Source of the DNA: Cadophora sp. MPI-SDFR-AT-0126
Lineage: Eukaryota; Ascomycota; Leotiomycetes; Helotiales; Ploettnerulaceae
Assembly (NCBI GenBank): GCA_020747065.1
Contig: JAGMVK010000003.1
Coordinates: 310,001-374,000, forward strand
Reading direction: 5' to 3'
DNA: 64,000 nt
The notes beneath the pieces are model-generated. The model made no database searches and was not told where the DNA came from. It saw only the letters and a program-made list of their open reading frames with translations. This document shows, one piece after another, positions 1 through 11,277 of the stretch; position 1 is the first letter of the stretch, and every line of letters starts with the position of its first letter. Made by a program: the position numbers and the translations under genes.

Positions 1-1
1 G

Positions 2-406
2 GCGATTGCGGCGACGATGTTCACATCTATCTACGTCGCTACTGTGAATGGTCGCATGGAGAGATTCATCCCAAGCTACGTCGCAAAAGCAGCTCTCGGC
101 GCAGGGCTGCCACCAACGTCTGTCCCGGTATTCGTGAGCGCGCTGGCTTCGCAAAATATGACTGCGTTACCAAATATTCCTGGAGTCACTCCGGTGATCA
201 TAGGAGCCGGTGTGGCGGGGTTGAAACAAGCTGCTGCTGATGGGGTAAGAGTGGTGTTTATGATTGCGGCTCCGTTCGGGGCGTTGGGTGCGCTGTGCTG
301 TTTCTTCTTGGGCAGTTTGAAGGAGCAGATGAATTATAGGGTCGATGCACCAGTGGAGGAGTTGCATGCTAAGCACCACCATGAGAGTGAGGATCGGTTG
401 GCTTAG
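2..406 (+). CDS. MFS transporter, TRI12/siderophore-efflux type, 3' end only
   Basis: The frame is open from the window edge (codons from base 2) to TAG at 404-406, so the 5' part lies outside the window. The 135 visible residues contain a conserved stretch of the fungal TRI12 (trichothecene efflux pump) and siderophore-transporter branch of the major facilitator superfamily: a YVxKAALxAGLP segment, an Ala/Gly-rich loop, the terminal membrane helix (VVFMIAAPFGALGALCCFF) and a short charged tail with a His run. Members export or import small molecules across the plasma membrane; the substrate cannot be read from this fragment. The next gene is 1.45 kb downstream and unrelated. Confidence in the family is good; naming it as a trichothecene or siderophore transporter would be over-reading. 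Confidence 0.8.
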   Translation, partial: AIAATMFTSIYVATVNGRMERFIPSYVAKAALGAGLPPTSVPVFVSALASQNMTALPNIPGVTPVIIGAGVAGLKQAAADGVRVVFMIAAPFGALGALCCFFLGSLKEQMNYRVDAPVEELHAKHHHESEDRLA

Positions 407-1861
407 GTCGTCGTGGTTCGTGGTAAGGATTGTGGGCTTGGGGACGAGTCCTCAGTTTGAGAGCTGGAGGCCAGGCCTTGCTAGAGAGGTAGTGTCTAGC
501 AAAGAATCCTTCGCTTCTTCCAACAGTGGAAAATTGATCAATGATAGACTTGAAGCAAGGTTATTTGAAAAACCCAAGATATTTGTAGATTTGAGGCGTA
601 ACGTATTCCGGCTTTGAGACTACGACAAAGGCTTTCTCCACATCCCTCAGCCTCTGTGATACCGTTCTACAATCTTCTGTGATTCGGCTTTGGAGACTCT
701 ACCAACTTGCAGCGTCATATCTCATAGCCATGTACAGTAAAGTACGCTTCTGCACACAGCTGCTCTGCTCTGCCACACGTGCTTGCCAAGCTCCATCATT
801 ATCCCTAGGAGCCGGAAGTTCTGATGAATACTGTAGAAGCCTCTTTACGAAATTTCAAAACAATCGTGCGTTGCTTGAGTAATTTGTGTTACAGAAGGTC
901 ATTCATAATGGCCTCGTTTCAAAATGCTTGTTTTGACTGGGTTAGTGATCCATGCTTTCTACATTACGAGCATTGCAGTGATATGTAGTGACAAACGCCA
1001 GATATGGCCTGAATGGGAAGCTGTCGAACTTGATGAACGACGCCGTGTGAATATTTTAGCCTTGAAGGATTGATCTGGTCGTAATGGCTGCGCTGAAGGA
1101 GTGGTGTCAAGAACCCTCGCTGGTGCTTCCAGCACGGGATACCATGGGATTGATTTTGTGATTGGAGCTTCGTCATGCAGTAGAGTACACACAAAGTGAT
1201 TAAAGCAATAATGGAAGACCTTTGGAAGTGATAATCCCTGCAAATGAAGCTAGTTGGTTCGAATGGCTGGCTCTGAGGAGCTTTCCACAAGTCAACAATG
1301 AATCAGCTGGCTGCCTTGAAGCATCGTCAACTCTTGCCTTCTGGGCTCCTACCAGGACGTATCACCGATGGTGAATCGCTCATTTCAAGTCTAATCTCCC
1401 TTCCCAGGACCTTATTCACCCACTCCTACAGAAGTCGGGTCTGAGTAACTTCTGCTCTGTCAATCGATGCTAATGGTAAGCGAGGCCATCTCAACAACAT
1501 AATAGCCCACCCACGAACCTCGAACTTTTCCTGAACCCAACCACTTTCTTCGACCCAAGCTTCTTCGACACAGAATTTCTTCCAGCACATTTCCACTTAC
1601 AAAGCTTCTTCCTTGTTCCCAGTCATACACATCCTGCATCACGACACCAGACCCCCTTCGCAGAAACCCATTCGCCCTCGAAATCGCGCCTTACGAAATT
1701 CAATCTTTCTTTCAGAAAATCAAGTCCACAACCAGTGCTCAAGACATAAGTACTTCTGTAAGTTCATCGATGCCTTGACGCGTTGCACCGCTTTGCACAC
1801 TTCCACAATCCAGATCAAGATTGAGATCAATCGCTGGCCATCATCAGCACCAGCATTCAAG
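407..1861. other. intergenic, no gene seen
   Basis: Only short overlapping open frames occur on both strands, with no domain, no splice pattern and no coding-like composition. The last 250 bases are pyrimidine-rich and lead into the start of the next gene, as expected for a fungal promoter and 5' leader. Confidence 0.5.
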
Positions 1862-3884
1862 ATGTCCTCCTACAACATCGACGAAGACCAATACTACCAA
1901 ACCATCATGAACGGTGGCGACGTATCCTCTCCCGATTCCTGGGGATCTGCAGGTGATTCCTACGGTTCTCAAAGCGGTGGTGATTTTAACTTCGCCAACC
2001 ACTCGAATACTACCGGCGGCACTTCAGCAGCACCTGAGGCTGAGGATGAGTTTGGTGATCTCGAGGTCCCCGAGGGTGGCTTTGGTGAACCTCAGACATA
2101 TGAGGAGATGCTCGGCAAGCCCAAGCCTACCGAGGAGAATGATCAACAGGAGTCAAGCTCTGTGAGAGGCAGTAAGTTAGACACTATTTCTGGAGGAACA
2201 GTCTCGCAACGTTCAACGATAATAACAAATTGTAGAAACTTTGGAGATGCAAGAGCTTCAACAGGCCCTCGATGCCACCCGCGAGGAGAATGCCAATCTT
2301 CTCTGCCAGGTCAAGGCTGCTCCCAAGCCATGGGCAACCAGTTTTATCGATCTTCCAAAGGGAGATCCCGTATTCCTCGAGGTTGATGGAATGCTCTCCA
2401 ATGCATCACGAAACCATGATACGTTGAAGGGCAACGCAGAATTTCTTCAGAATCAACTCAACTCAGCTCTCGAGGCCAACGCCAGACTACAGGCCTCACT
2501 CAACGACATGAGCTCTGCACCAAACCCATTAGAGGCAGACTTTAACAAGGCTATCGCTGCCAATAGACGACTACAAACCACAATCGACAACTTGAATTCT
2601 GCACCAAATCCGTTGCAGGCCCAGCTCGACGAGGCTGTTGCAGTCAGCGGAAGTCTTCAAAGTACGATCGACGCCTTGAATTCCGCCCCCAATCCCTTGG
2701 ATGGCGAGCTTAAGAGCAAAAGCCAGGAGATCGAGGATCTGCGAAAGGAGATCCAGAGACTCACGAGCTCTGAGAGCAATTTCAAGAAGCAAGCGGAAGA
2801 GCTCGAGACTCAGCTGAGCAGTGCCACTCAGCAAGTCAAGAACCTCCAGCAGGTCATCGACAAGAATACCGCCGCCGCCGACAAATCTCTCAAGGCAAAG
2901 CAAGATGCTCTCAACACCGCCGAATGGAAGCTCACAGTTGCGACGCGGAAGGTTGAGACCCTGGAGAAGGAGGTGCGCAAGCCTCAGGCAGAGAACGAGC
3001 TCTTTCTTGAGGAGACGATCAGAGAAGTCCGAGAGGAGAACAAGAACTTGAAGTGCGCCAACTTCAAGTTGTTTGAGGACGGCAAGAAGGAGTTCGGCCG
3101 CCTCCGTGACGCCAACCTTAGATTGGCGCTCAAGTTGGACGAGCCGAGTCGCAACATCTATCTTGCACAGGCACAGCTTACTGTCCAAAAGCTGGAGCGT
3201 GAGGCTAGTGCAACCCTTGCAAGCGCAGAGGAGAAGAAGGAGGAGGAAGAAGACGAGGACAATGAGGAGGGCACTCTCGACACTGTCCCAGGTGGATGGA
3301 CCGAGAACCATATCGACACCGATCCCTCTCTCCCCTCATCTGCCGATCTTCTTGCCGCTCTCACTGCTTCCATTGAGGGCAGTATCAAGCGCAAGGTTGA
3401 ATATGGAAAGGAGGCAGCGCTCCACGTCAAATTCACCGCACGTTTTGTTTGGCGCGAGATCAAGAACAGCTTGTTCTGGCTTTTTCTCCTTGTGATCCTC
3501 TTCTTGTCAGTTTTTGGTCGGGAAGTCTTCGACGACCGCACTCCTGTTGTCGAAACTGTTGTGGAGGACGTCCCAACTTCGTCCGCCTCACCTTGGGTCG
3601 TGGCAGGCGTCGTTCTCTTCCTTGCTTTCCTCGTTGCTCTGTACCGGTACTGGAGCGAACGCAAGGCAGGGACTGAGCGTCTTGAGCGTGAGGAAGCAGA
3701 CAGTCAGTTGTGGGCTGCTGTGCAAGCCGACAACTTGGCAACCCAGCAGGCCGAGCAGGGCGCGAAACAACGTGCGACAGAGAGATGGCAGGAATCGGCA
3801 CGCCGGGTTCCACCATGTTACTTTGAGTCCTTACGGTCTGGGTGGACACCTCCTCGTCGCAACTACCACGGCAACAGCCTTTGA
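1862..3884 (+). CDS. CC1: coiled-coil protein with two C-terminal membrane segments
   Basis: Two exons, 1862..2171 and 2236..3884; the 64-bp intron has GTAAGT and TTGTAG ends and joins the frames in phase, giving 652 residues. The first in-frame ATG after the pyrimidine-rich leader was chosen. Residues 1-103 are acidic, Gly/Ser-rich and disordered. A long heptad-rich coiled coil follows (about 106-400), with three copies of a 28-residue unit starting SAPNPL around residue 197. An acidic Glu/Asp run precedes hydrophobic segments at about 514-533 and 555-576, and a 75-residue charged tail ends the protein. The segments are closer together here than in the other CC genes. No described family is recognised. 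The design suggests a cytosolic rod or tether anchored in a membrane, which is inference. Repeats shared with CC6 lie just downstream. Confidence 0.8.
2514..2720 (+). repeat. 84-bp in-frame tandem repeat in CC1
   Basis: Three units begin at 2514, 2598 and 2682, exactly 84 bases apart; the third is partial. Each encodes SAPNPL followed by a heptad stretch ending near L-Q-x-T-I-D-x-L-N. Twenty-eight residues are four heptads, so adding or removing a unit would keep the coiled-coil register. Confidence 0.85.
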
Positions 3885-4480
3885 GTTAACTCTCGGGTAG
3901 TAAATCGTCTCTGCATTCGCGCCAACTCTTCTTGAAATTGAGTCTCGCTTTCGCATGATTGGAGTTTTGCAAAGCCTGTGGAAATCGGCACTCTTTGGTG
4001 GTGAAGAGACGATGGCAAGATTGAGTACATTTTCCTCTGTCAACACTTACGATGCTCTCTGTGGTTACACCTGGTGTGTTCTTTACGTCAACGGTCAATG
4101 ATGGCGACGCACAACCACCACATTGATTGAGCCAAACTTTACATTTCAATTCAGGCAAGGGTACTAGTCCCCCAGTTTTGCGTTGTTCTTGTATTGTGCT
4201 AACCCTGGTTCTAGATCATATTTCATTTGCGAGCTTGCTGGCTCGGGATGCTCTCTGACCGTCTGCGTGGTATTTCTCCTTGGCGGGGATGAAACTTAGT
4301 GGTCATCGATTGAGCTTTTCTAAATTTCAATTTACCTCAGGTACGCTCCCCATATGTCCGCTGTGGCCGAATGTTACTTATCGTTAACGGCAGACTTGTC
4401 ATCGTTTATGGCTTTCCCAAATCACGATCCTGCCATTACTCGACCTCTCTACTTGGCAGGCGCATCGATTGAGCTTTTTG
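3885..4480 (+). repeat. diverged 3' repeats downstream of CC1, same family as 43657-44150
   Basis: Two short blocks recur. One is GATGCTCTCTG(A/T)(C/G), near 4051 and 4247. The other is CAT(C/T)GATTGAGC(T/C), near 4121, 4302 and 4463. The distance from a GATGCTCTC block to the next GGTCATxGATTGAG block is about 53 bases at 4247-4300, matching 48-51 bases in the array after CC6. One unit ends in CCTCAG followed by GTACGC, resembling an exon edge. There is no protein frame through the region. Confidence 0.65.
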
Positions 4481-5334
4481 GAGGATAGGAAACATAGTGG
4501 ATACAAGGACGGCACTGGAAACAAGAAACTTTGGGTGAAATTACAGGATGGGACACATCAGGAGGGTTTTCAGATGGAGATTGAAGGTGGATTTGGCTCC
4601 TAGTTGTTCCAATATCGCGACCCTTACAAGGTGCGCGCGGACTTGGATATTGGAGGGAGATGGTTCACATATCAGTTCGTATTCTGGTAGCCGCTTCTTG
4701 TCATGGCTTTGCTATAAAGCTAGACAGATCCTGAAATCAAAAGTTGATTATCCTTTCAAGTATCCTTTCATGTGAGCATTGTCTTATGTAGCATTGGAAC
4801 TACGGCTGCGTAACGAGGTGAGGCAATCAAAGCGAAGTCCCCCATCTTTTACCTGTACCATGTTCCATCTTTGAGGTTCAGTTAGGCTTTTGACTAGTAT
4901 TTGAGGTTCGGTCGCCCTCCACAATTCCCTCAATGAATTCTATGATCATTGTTTACATCACCCCCTCATGGCCCATCATCTGCATCACTTTCACTTTTCA
5001 ATGTCTTCGACTCATGACATCATCTTGACATATTCGCTTTTCCAAAAATCAATAATCCTGCTGTAGATAGGGCTCGGATGTCTCTTTGCCGGCCTCCATC
5101 GCGCGAACTGTCGTGACATTGCGGTCGATGATGTGCTAAATGGGGGCGCTAGCGCGGAATTTAAGCGAGGCGCGCCCACCACTTCAAGCTCGCAAGCTTC
5201 AAGTCGAGATTTTTCTCTTCAGTCAGAAGCCATTTCAGCCAGTAACCTCTTCTGCCATACGTCTCTTTGATACCGCCAGTCATACATCCCTTCTCAAGCA
5301 ATAACCAAGGCACAAAGCAACTTGCACCAACTCA
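4481..5334. other. intergenic, likely CC2 promoter
   Basis: No supportable gene. The small open frame 4548-4775 has no coding-like features. The stretch 5160-5334 is GC-rich and then CT/CA-rich, typical of a leader before the CC2 start. Confidence 0.45.
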
Positions 5335-8150
5335 ATGGCGCGGAACAACCAGCAATACGACAACGGCCAGATAGCTCCGCTCACCTCGACCACGCCTGCG
5401 CCGACCATCGAGTCCGCAAGCTTTCAAAACATGAATAACATCGATCCTGCTCTTCGGGGGGCCAATGCTTCCTCTTCGCAAACACCCCTCGACCCGAAGA
5501 AAAGAAACCGAGACGACGAAGAGGAAGAGGTTCTGGGCCGACCGAAGGTCCCAAGAAAGGTCGAGCCTGAGGGCAAAGAGAAGGCGCCGATTGAGAACTC
5601 GAGGAAGAGACGGGGCTCTCTACTGGGACCAGAAATGTGCTCGACCTCAGATGGTATCGTCATCCATTCTCATATTATCTTCGGAAACACTAGAACTAAC
5701 TGTGCGCAGATCAATCAACGATGTCGCATGGTCAAGGCAGGGAACCTGACGACTTCAACCAGAATGACTCGTCTACGTACCCTCCACCAACTGACACTCC
5801 TGCGTCAGAGAACGCAGTAGTATTACAAGCCAGCGCTCCTTCTGCTCGACCAATCTGCAAGATGAAGTCGAAGCTCAGCTCCATGAAGATGATGGCATCC
5901 ACCTTTCCACAGACACCTCCAGCTGAGTGGCAGAATAACGTTGGACGGAAAGGTCATCAGTGCCCATCTGTCGAGTATCACAATGGTGGTGAGGGTAATC
6001 CTGTCCATAATCAAGGCTACTGCTATCCTCAAGCGAATTGGAACGGAGGACAGTCCCCGTACGGCGGCGGGTTCTCTGATGAAGATGGCATGCAGCAACA
6101 AAGTTATGATACTGCATACAGCAGCGAGCCTAGTGAGACCTACGATGTCCTTGGACAACAACAGGACTTAGATGGCTCGTCTGCTACATATAGCTGGGCT
6201 GAAGTTTGCTCGTATGTTCTTGACAAGGAAGTTCAGATCAGGACGGAAAAGGACGACCAGATCTTCTACCTACGACAAACGGCGGCATCGAATCTGAACG
6301 ATCAACGTCAGATTGATAAAGAGGAGTACCTCGAAATTCTGGGTCAGAAGGATGATACTCTCAATGAAATCCAGAAAGATTTCTTGGAGCTCGAGGCTTC
6401 GATTCCTAGAAAGCTCTTAGAACGCGAGCAGGCAACTCGTTCGGTATGTGATGCTCAGTACGAGACTAAGAAGCAAGAGTGGTCGAATTTAGTATCAGCC
6501 AAGGAGACTCGGATTCAGGAACTCGAGAGTCAACTGAGTCAGGTATCAAATACTCCTTCTCCACAAGCCCAAGTGGTCGTGCAAGAAGACCATCGGGTAG
6601 CTAATTTCCTGGAGCAGATCGCTTCCTACGAGGCTGCCGATCGTGAGAAATCGAAGCAGCATGCAGACTTGAAAGCGAAAGTGCAGAAAGCTGCTGAGGA
6701 CCTCAAAAAGGTCTTGGAGTCTGTCAGGACGCTGAGATCAGAGAAGACTGAGCTTGAGAGCTCGGTGAACAACTTGACCACCAGGAACGAAGAGCTGACG
6801 CAGCAGCTTCGCCACTCGGAATCTACCGCTGAAAATCACAAGGCTGAGAAGGATGCTGCAGAGGAAAAGGCTTCAGCACTTGAGATACAGATCCAGCAGA
6901 CCTCCAAAATCCATCCTGACGTGGAGAAAGAGTTGCGCGAGTCAGTAAGCAGGGTGCGAGAGCTGGAGGAGAGCGTCAAAGAGGTGACAAGTCTCAGAAC
7001 GCAGCTCATCCAAAGCCAGGAGAAAGTCAATGCCTTAGAGATCGAGGCAAACAAAGTCCCCATCACTGCCGAAAAGCCTGAACAGAGCAATGAGAAGGTC
7101 TCGACTGTCAATACAGGTGTTAGCAAGCATATTCGCCGAGTTCCTCGATTGAAGGCCCTCCCTGCTGTTCCTATCGTCTCCGGTACTTCCCGGTCAGCCA
7201 ATACTGAAGCCAACAACATGGCTGCACCCTCCAAAGTTGTGGAACCTGTGAAGCCAGCTTGGTTAGTGGCCATCGAGAAGGATCAGCCACGTAGTCTGAT
7301 CTGCACTATCAAGCTCAATGAAGAGAATACTGACCTGAAAGATGCCAATGCTAAGCTGAGCAATGAGCTTCGTAGCACTAAGAAGCAGAAGACACGTGTC
7401 GAAGCCACCCTCAGCATTGTGACAGAGAATTTCCAGATGCAAGGAGAAGAGTTGTCACGAATTCAAAAAATCAAGGACAAGCTTGCTCGGGCTTTGATGC
7501 ACATCGGTATCTTCTTGCTCTTCGCCCTGCTCTGTATCCCTCACCTTCTTCCCAATCCAACGATGCGGACAGCCTCCCCTAATATTAGACACTCACCACT
7601 AAGAACCGAACCTTCACCCCTCAGAATTGAAGTTTTGACGAAGCTCCACAGCATTCCAAACATCGAGGTAAACGACAACCTCCAATTCGAAGACCTTTAT
7701 CCCGAATACCGTTATGGGCCACAAGATGAGGAGAATATCGCCGAGAGCATTCGAGTCACCGATCTTTACCACGAGTATTTGGCTGTCATGGATGACAAGG
7801 CTGCTCAACGCACACTCCCAAACCTAACCTCGCCGTACCTTCAAAAGCAATCACCCGCTCAAGAGCATGCCATCTACGAAGAATTGCCTATCCACGATGA
7901 GAAACCAACGACTCCGCCCTCACCCATTAAGCCACCTGCTCCAAAAGTCAAGTCAGGAGCTCGACTCTACTTCGAAGATTGTTTCATGCAGTTCTTGGCA
8001 TTTTGCACTCTCTGCATAGTACTTTGGATCGTGACTGAGATCCGTCTTTATGTCCAACGATGCAAGACGAGATATAGAGACATGCAGGAGGTCTATGAAG
8101 CGCATCAAAAGGCTTTCCGTCGAAAGGTGGAGCTGGAACCATACGACTAG
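5335..8150 (+). CDS. CC2: coiled-coil protein with two C-terminal membrane segments
   Basis: Exons 5335..5653 and 5710..8150; the 56-bp intron has GTATCG and GCGCAG ends with a CTAAC branch site, and the phases match, giving 919 residues. The first 110 residues are disordered and strongly basic/acidic, with KKRNR and RKRRG clusters that could act as nuclear-localisation signals. A Gln/Asn/Ser-rich region follows, then a heptad-rich coiled coil from roughly 270 to 560 and a second one near 640-700. Hydrophobic segment 1 is at about 703-722 and ends in LLPNPT. A loop of about 145 residues rich in Pro, Glu and Tyr follows, and segment 2 lies at about 866-887, leaving a 32-residue basic tail. The LLPNPT sequence after segment 1 is shared with CC5. 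No described family is recognised. Confidence 0.8.
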
Positions 8151-9463
8151 GCGATGTCGTTAGGCTATGAACTTTGTCAATATGGTGGTAAAGTTGAGGA
8201 GGAAATTTTTGGGGGAATTGGAAAGTAGTGTAGTGAGATTTTGATACCCATTGAATGTGCAAAAGTGGCCGTACGAAGGGCGTGGTAAAAAAGGATTTGT
8301 AAAGCACCAGGAAAGGAGCTGGGGGATGAATGTTGTGTCATGTTTGGAGTACCATTTTCATTTGTCTTTTCACTTCGGCTTTTCCTTTTTTCATTTTCAC
8401 AGGGTCATGTCTTCTATGAAACCATCAGCGGAGGAGTTTGGCATTATGTATGGTGGTTTTGGGAGGTCATTCGACATCAGGACTTTGCTAGACGGTCAGC
8501 TAGCCTTCGAGCTATGTCGAAGGAGAGTTTAAGGGCATGAAGTTCTGGAGAAAATTTGGTTTTCAGGATTGTCTCACAGTCAGCTAACCTTCTGGTTATG
8601 CCGACAGTCAGACAAGCAGTGGCCTCGACCTTTTCGTTCTGTTGGGTCTACATCGCCTATCTCTAGTTCTGTCGAACGGTCAGTTAGCAACTTGCTATGC
8701 CGATAGTTAGGTGGCCTGAGATCACGGAAGGTTGATGGAGGGGAAATTTGGCTCGGTTGGATTAGATTCAAGGTGCTGTCATACAGTCAGCTAACTTACT
8801 GGTTATGCCGATAGTATGACAGTCTTTGGCAGTTTGAGGGAAGAGAAAGCTGCATTTACAGTCATGTCCGTCTACCTATGGCTTCAGAGTGATGCAATCA
8901 AAAGGAATTGTGACGTCAGTTGAGCGTTTTTTTTCATTCATGAGACTGTGCAAATGTTTGTGGGCGTACCATGTGACCCTTACACTTCTGTCTGGCAAAG
9001 CGAGTCTTTACATGGTAAAAGGATTCCATTAACCCTCCTTTTTTTCAGCCTCACTTGCTCATCTCAGGAATTCGTATTCACCGTTGGCCAAATATATACT
9101 GAATTAGGACTGACTATCGGTTGGAGCGTCAGCGTGACGCGCTTGTGTCCAAATTCGGCCTAATTAACCTGCCTCGATATAAGGCTGCTCCAAACATAAA
9201 CATAGATACGCGACTTTGACTTTCAACATCTCAAAACATCGTTTTTCGACTCCTAAATTTCGACGTCTTACTTTCAATGCGGGGTCACATACTCCTCAAT
9301 TCAAGCGAAACTGCTCTTCATCTTCTAGTAAGTGAACATCTCTGCTGCAAGATTGCGAACTAATCAAGCTCAGTTCTCGATAACTTCATAACTACTTGCA
9401 ACTGCAGACAACAAATACAAAAGAAGAACGTTCATCCCAAACATCGATTCGAAACCACATACA
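8151..9463. other. intergenic with short interspersed repeats and a 5' leader intron
   Basis: No gene. It holds four copies of a short repeat (8485-8820, listed separately). A probable 5' leader intron of the next gene spans 9328..9407 (GTAAGT to CTGCAG). An upstream ATG at 9277 would encode a 36-residue peptide after splicing and stop at the start of the main frame. Confidence 0.5.
8485..8820. repeat. four copies of a ~35-bp hairpin-prone repeat
   Basis: Copies begin near 8491, 8575, 8677 and 8782, 84-105 bases apart. Shared core: (A/G)GTCAG(C/T)TA(A/G)C, a short variable stretch, then GCTATGxCGA or GGTTATGCCGA. The last copy is bounded by the inverted repeat GTCATAC / GTATGAC, and the first contains CCTTCGA / TCGAAGG arms. 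The stretch has no open frame of note. Confidence 0.7.
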
Positions 9464-9982
9464 ATGACTCCGACAACAACCTCACCTTATGTCACAATGA
9501 TCAAGTCCAGGGACGCTTCAGAAATGTCTCTTGAATTCGGACCGCCTCGACAAATCCCAGACACTTCAACTTCTTTGGTCTCTGATCCAAACCCAGAATA
9601 TGTCTTCAAACCAAAGAAGATAAAGTTGACAGGACCACCTTCGTGCTGGGTTGGACCTCCATCCCTGGGCGAGGGTCTCTCTCGAGCCCGGTATATCAGT
9701 CGCTCAGAAAATGCTAGCACAAGTGCCGCCGCCACATTGACGACACGAAATACACCCAAGTTCGAAGAAGCCATTGGTGGCCAGAATCACTCAACAGTTC
9801 CTGCAAGCTGCCCAGCCTCAGCCGCTGGGAGCGACAAGAAGAGACGTCGTAGTTCTGGTACCGCAGAACCCAGACCAGTCGAGGCTCCCAAAGCACCACG
9901 AGCAGGAAGAAGTATCAAGCGAAGAGCTAATAGAACCGTGAATAAGGCTGCGAAGAAGCTTTCCGAGCTATCTGTTGAGTGA
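9464..9982 (+). CDS. small basic disordered protein, unknown
   Basis: A single open frame of 172 residues with ATG at 9464, preceded by a likely leader intron 9328..9407 and an upstream small frame starting at 9277. The protein is rich in Ser, Pro, Thr and Ala. Its C-terminal third is strongly basic, with a KKRRRSS cluster and a second basic run (about 152-166) that look like nuclear-localisation or nucleic-acid-binding tails. There is no recognised domain, membrane segment or signal peptide. It sits among the coiled-coil/membrane genes on the same strand and shares their low-complexity style, but I see no direct sequence match to them. Confidence 0.6.
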   Translation: MTPTTTSPYVTMIKSRDASEMSLEFGPPRQIPDTSTSLVSDPNPEYVFKPKKIKLTGPPSCWVGPPSLGEGLSRARYISRSENASTSAAATLTTRNTPKFEEAIGGQNHSTVPASCPASAAGSDKKRRRSSGTAEPRPVEAPKAPRAGRSIKRRANRTVNKAAKKLSELSVE

Positions 9983-10620
9983 TCAGCTCATTCACGCTAT
10001 CGAGTTCTTATCTGAGGATCATCGTCACTTGACGTTATGGCATGGGACATGAAGACTTGTGGGATTTGATTGCACGGCAATGATGTCGTTGAAGGATTTT
10101 ACGGGGCAAATAGCCATGATGGATCCGGCACGGGGAGGATAGAACATGGCCATGAGTTCAGGGTTGGCAGTAGCTAGTTCGATACCATGATCATTTTCAA
10201 AGGGATGGATACCTTTACGAGCCTTGGAGTAGGATGTTTGGAGTCCTTGAATAGCGACTCCTTGATCCAAAACACGGCTACTTCTATCTTCATTCATTTC
10301 GTTCATGTGACGCTACGATCATTGATTTGTGGAGGAACAAATTCTTGGCAACGTCCACCAAGTTCTGAGGGCACTATTCGAATCTCACTCTATCAGTAAC
10401 ATCATGTGCTTAGTCGGCGCATCGCTACTCAGCTCTATGGAAGTTAACATTCACTAGTTGACGATGAATCTGAGGCATTTATGTGTAGCTCAAGTCAAGC
10501 TACTGCCCGCGTGGCTGATAGATAAAAGATTCGAGCATGTTCTCAAAGAGCGAATCTTCCTCTCAAACAAACCGCACTCTGTTTCGACTTCAAGAACTTT
10601 CCCAGAGACCCTGCTGCATC
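9983..10620. other. intergenic, no gene seen
   Basis: A minus-strand frame at 10025-10306 (93 residues) has no recognised features and I do not call it. The last 80 bases form a pyrimidine-rich leader. Confidence 0.4.
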
Positions 10621-11277
10621 ATGAATGTCCCAACAATGGAAGGTATTACCTACGCAGCTGAAGTTGACGAGCAGTCAAAACAACGGGCTCCCAAGTCTGC
10701 ACCGCCGTCGGGGTCCGCATCAAAAAACGCACCACCTCGATCCAACAACCTCGGCCAATCTCCCATAGCTCCCACCAGCAAGATGACTCGACCAGGCGTA
10801 CCTCTGAAACCTATCCTTCCCGCCAACAAAGCTAGCAAGAAACTGCCACCGACCTCGGCGTTTGTGCGAGCTAAGGCAAACCGAGAGAAGATGTTGGCCA
10901 AGATGAATGACTACTCTGCGCCTGCTCCCGAAGCCATTGAGCGCAAGAACGAAGCCCAAGATAGGAGAGATACGGAGGTAGCACATCCAATTGTCAAGGA
11001 TCCTCCCATGGGCGAGGGCAATCAATCTAGCAGGACCCGCTCTATGACACTAGGAGTACGCCCTGCAGCTCCCTTCGACAATGGGAGAAGATTGTTGGTC
11101 TCAGAAGATGAGGGAAGGAATCGTGTGGATTATACAGAAAAATGCAAGCAGGAGTATCTGCAGAGTTTCCGTGAGGCGCAGGATCCGGACTATTATGAGG
11201 ATCCGAGGAACCCATACTTGAAAGAATACTTTGAGGACGAGAATGGCGAGGATGACAAGGAGAGGGGAGATCATTAA
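10621..11277 (+). CDS. disordered charged protein, paralog of the gene at 12488
   Basis: 218 residues if the ATG at 10621 is used. An in-frame ATG at 10537 would add 28 residues, but that stretch looks like a pyrimidine-rich leader. The N-terminal half is Pro/Ser/Lys-rich. A short segment RAKANREKMLAKMNDYS (about residue 82) corresponds to RAKAKRAKFLASGMDYS in the gene at 12488. The C-terminal 60 residues are acidic and aromatic (Y/F/E/D) and end in His, as does that paralog. No domain or membrane segment is visible. Function unknown. Confidence 0.65.
   Translation: MNVPTMEGITYAAEVDEQSKQRAPKSAPPSGSASKNAPPRSNNLGQSPIAPTSKMTRPGVPLKPILPANKASKKLPPTSAFVRAKANREKMLAKMNDYSAPAPEAIERKNEAQDRRDTEVAHPIVKDPPMGEGNQSSRTRSMTLGVRPAAPFDNGRRLLVSEDEGRNRVDYTEKCKQEYLQSFREAQDPDYYEDPRNPYLKEYFEDENGEDDKERGDH

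Noticed and set aside
959..1290. two overlapping minus-strand frames
   Set aside because: Overlapping in different frames, compositionally random.
2571..3311. 246-residue minus-strand frame opposite CC1
   Set aside because: Leu/Cys-rich antisense shadow of a coiled coil; Glu/Lys/Gln-rich sense codons give open antisense frames.
10025..10306. 93-residue minus-strand frame
   Set aside because: Reads somewhat like protein but has no recognised motif, no splice partners and no conserved block; not enough to call.
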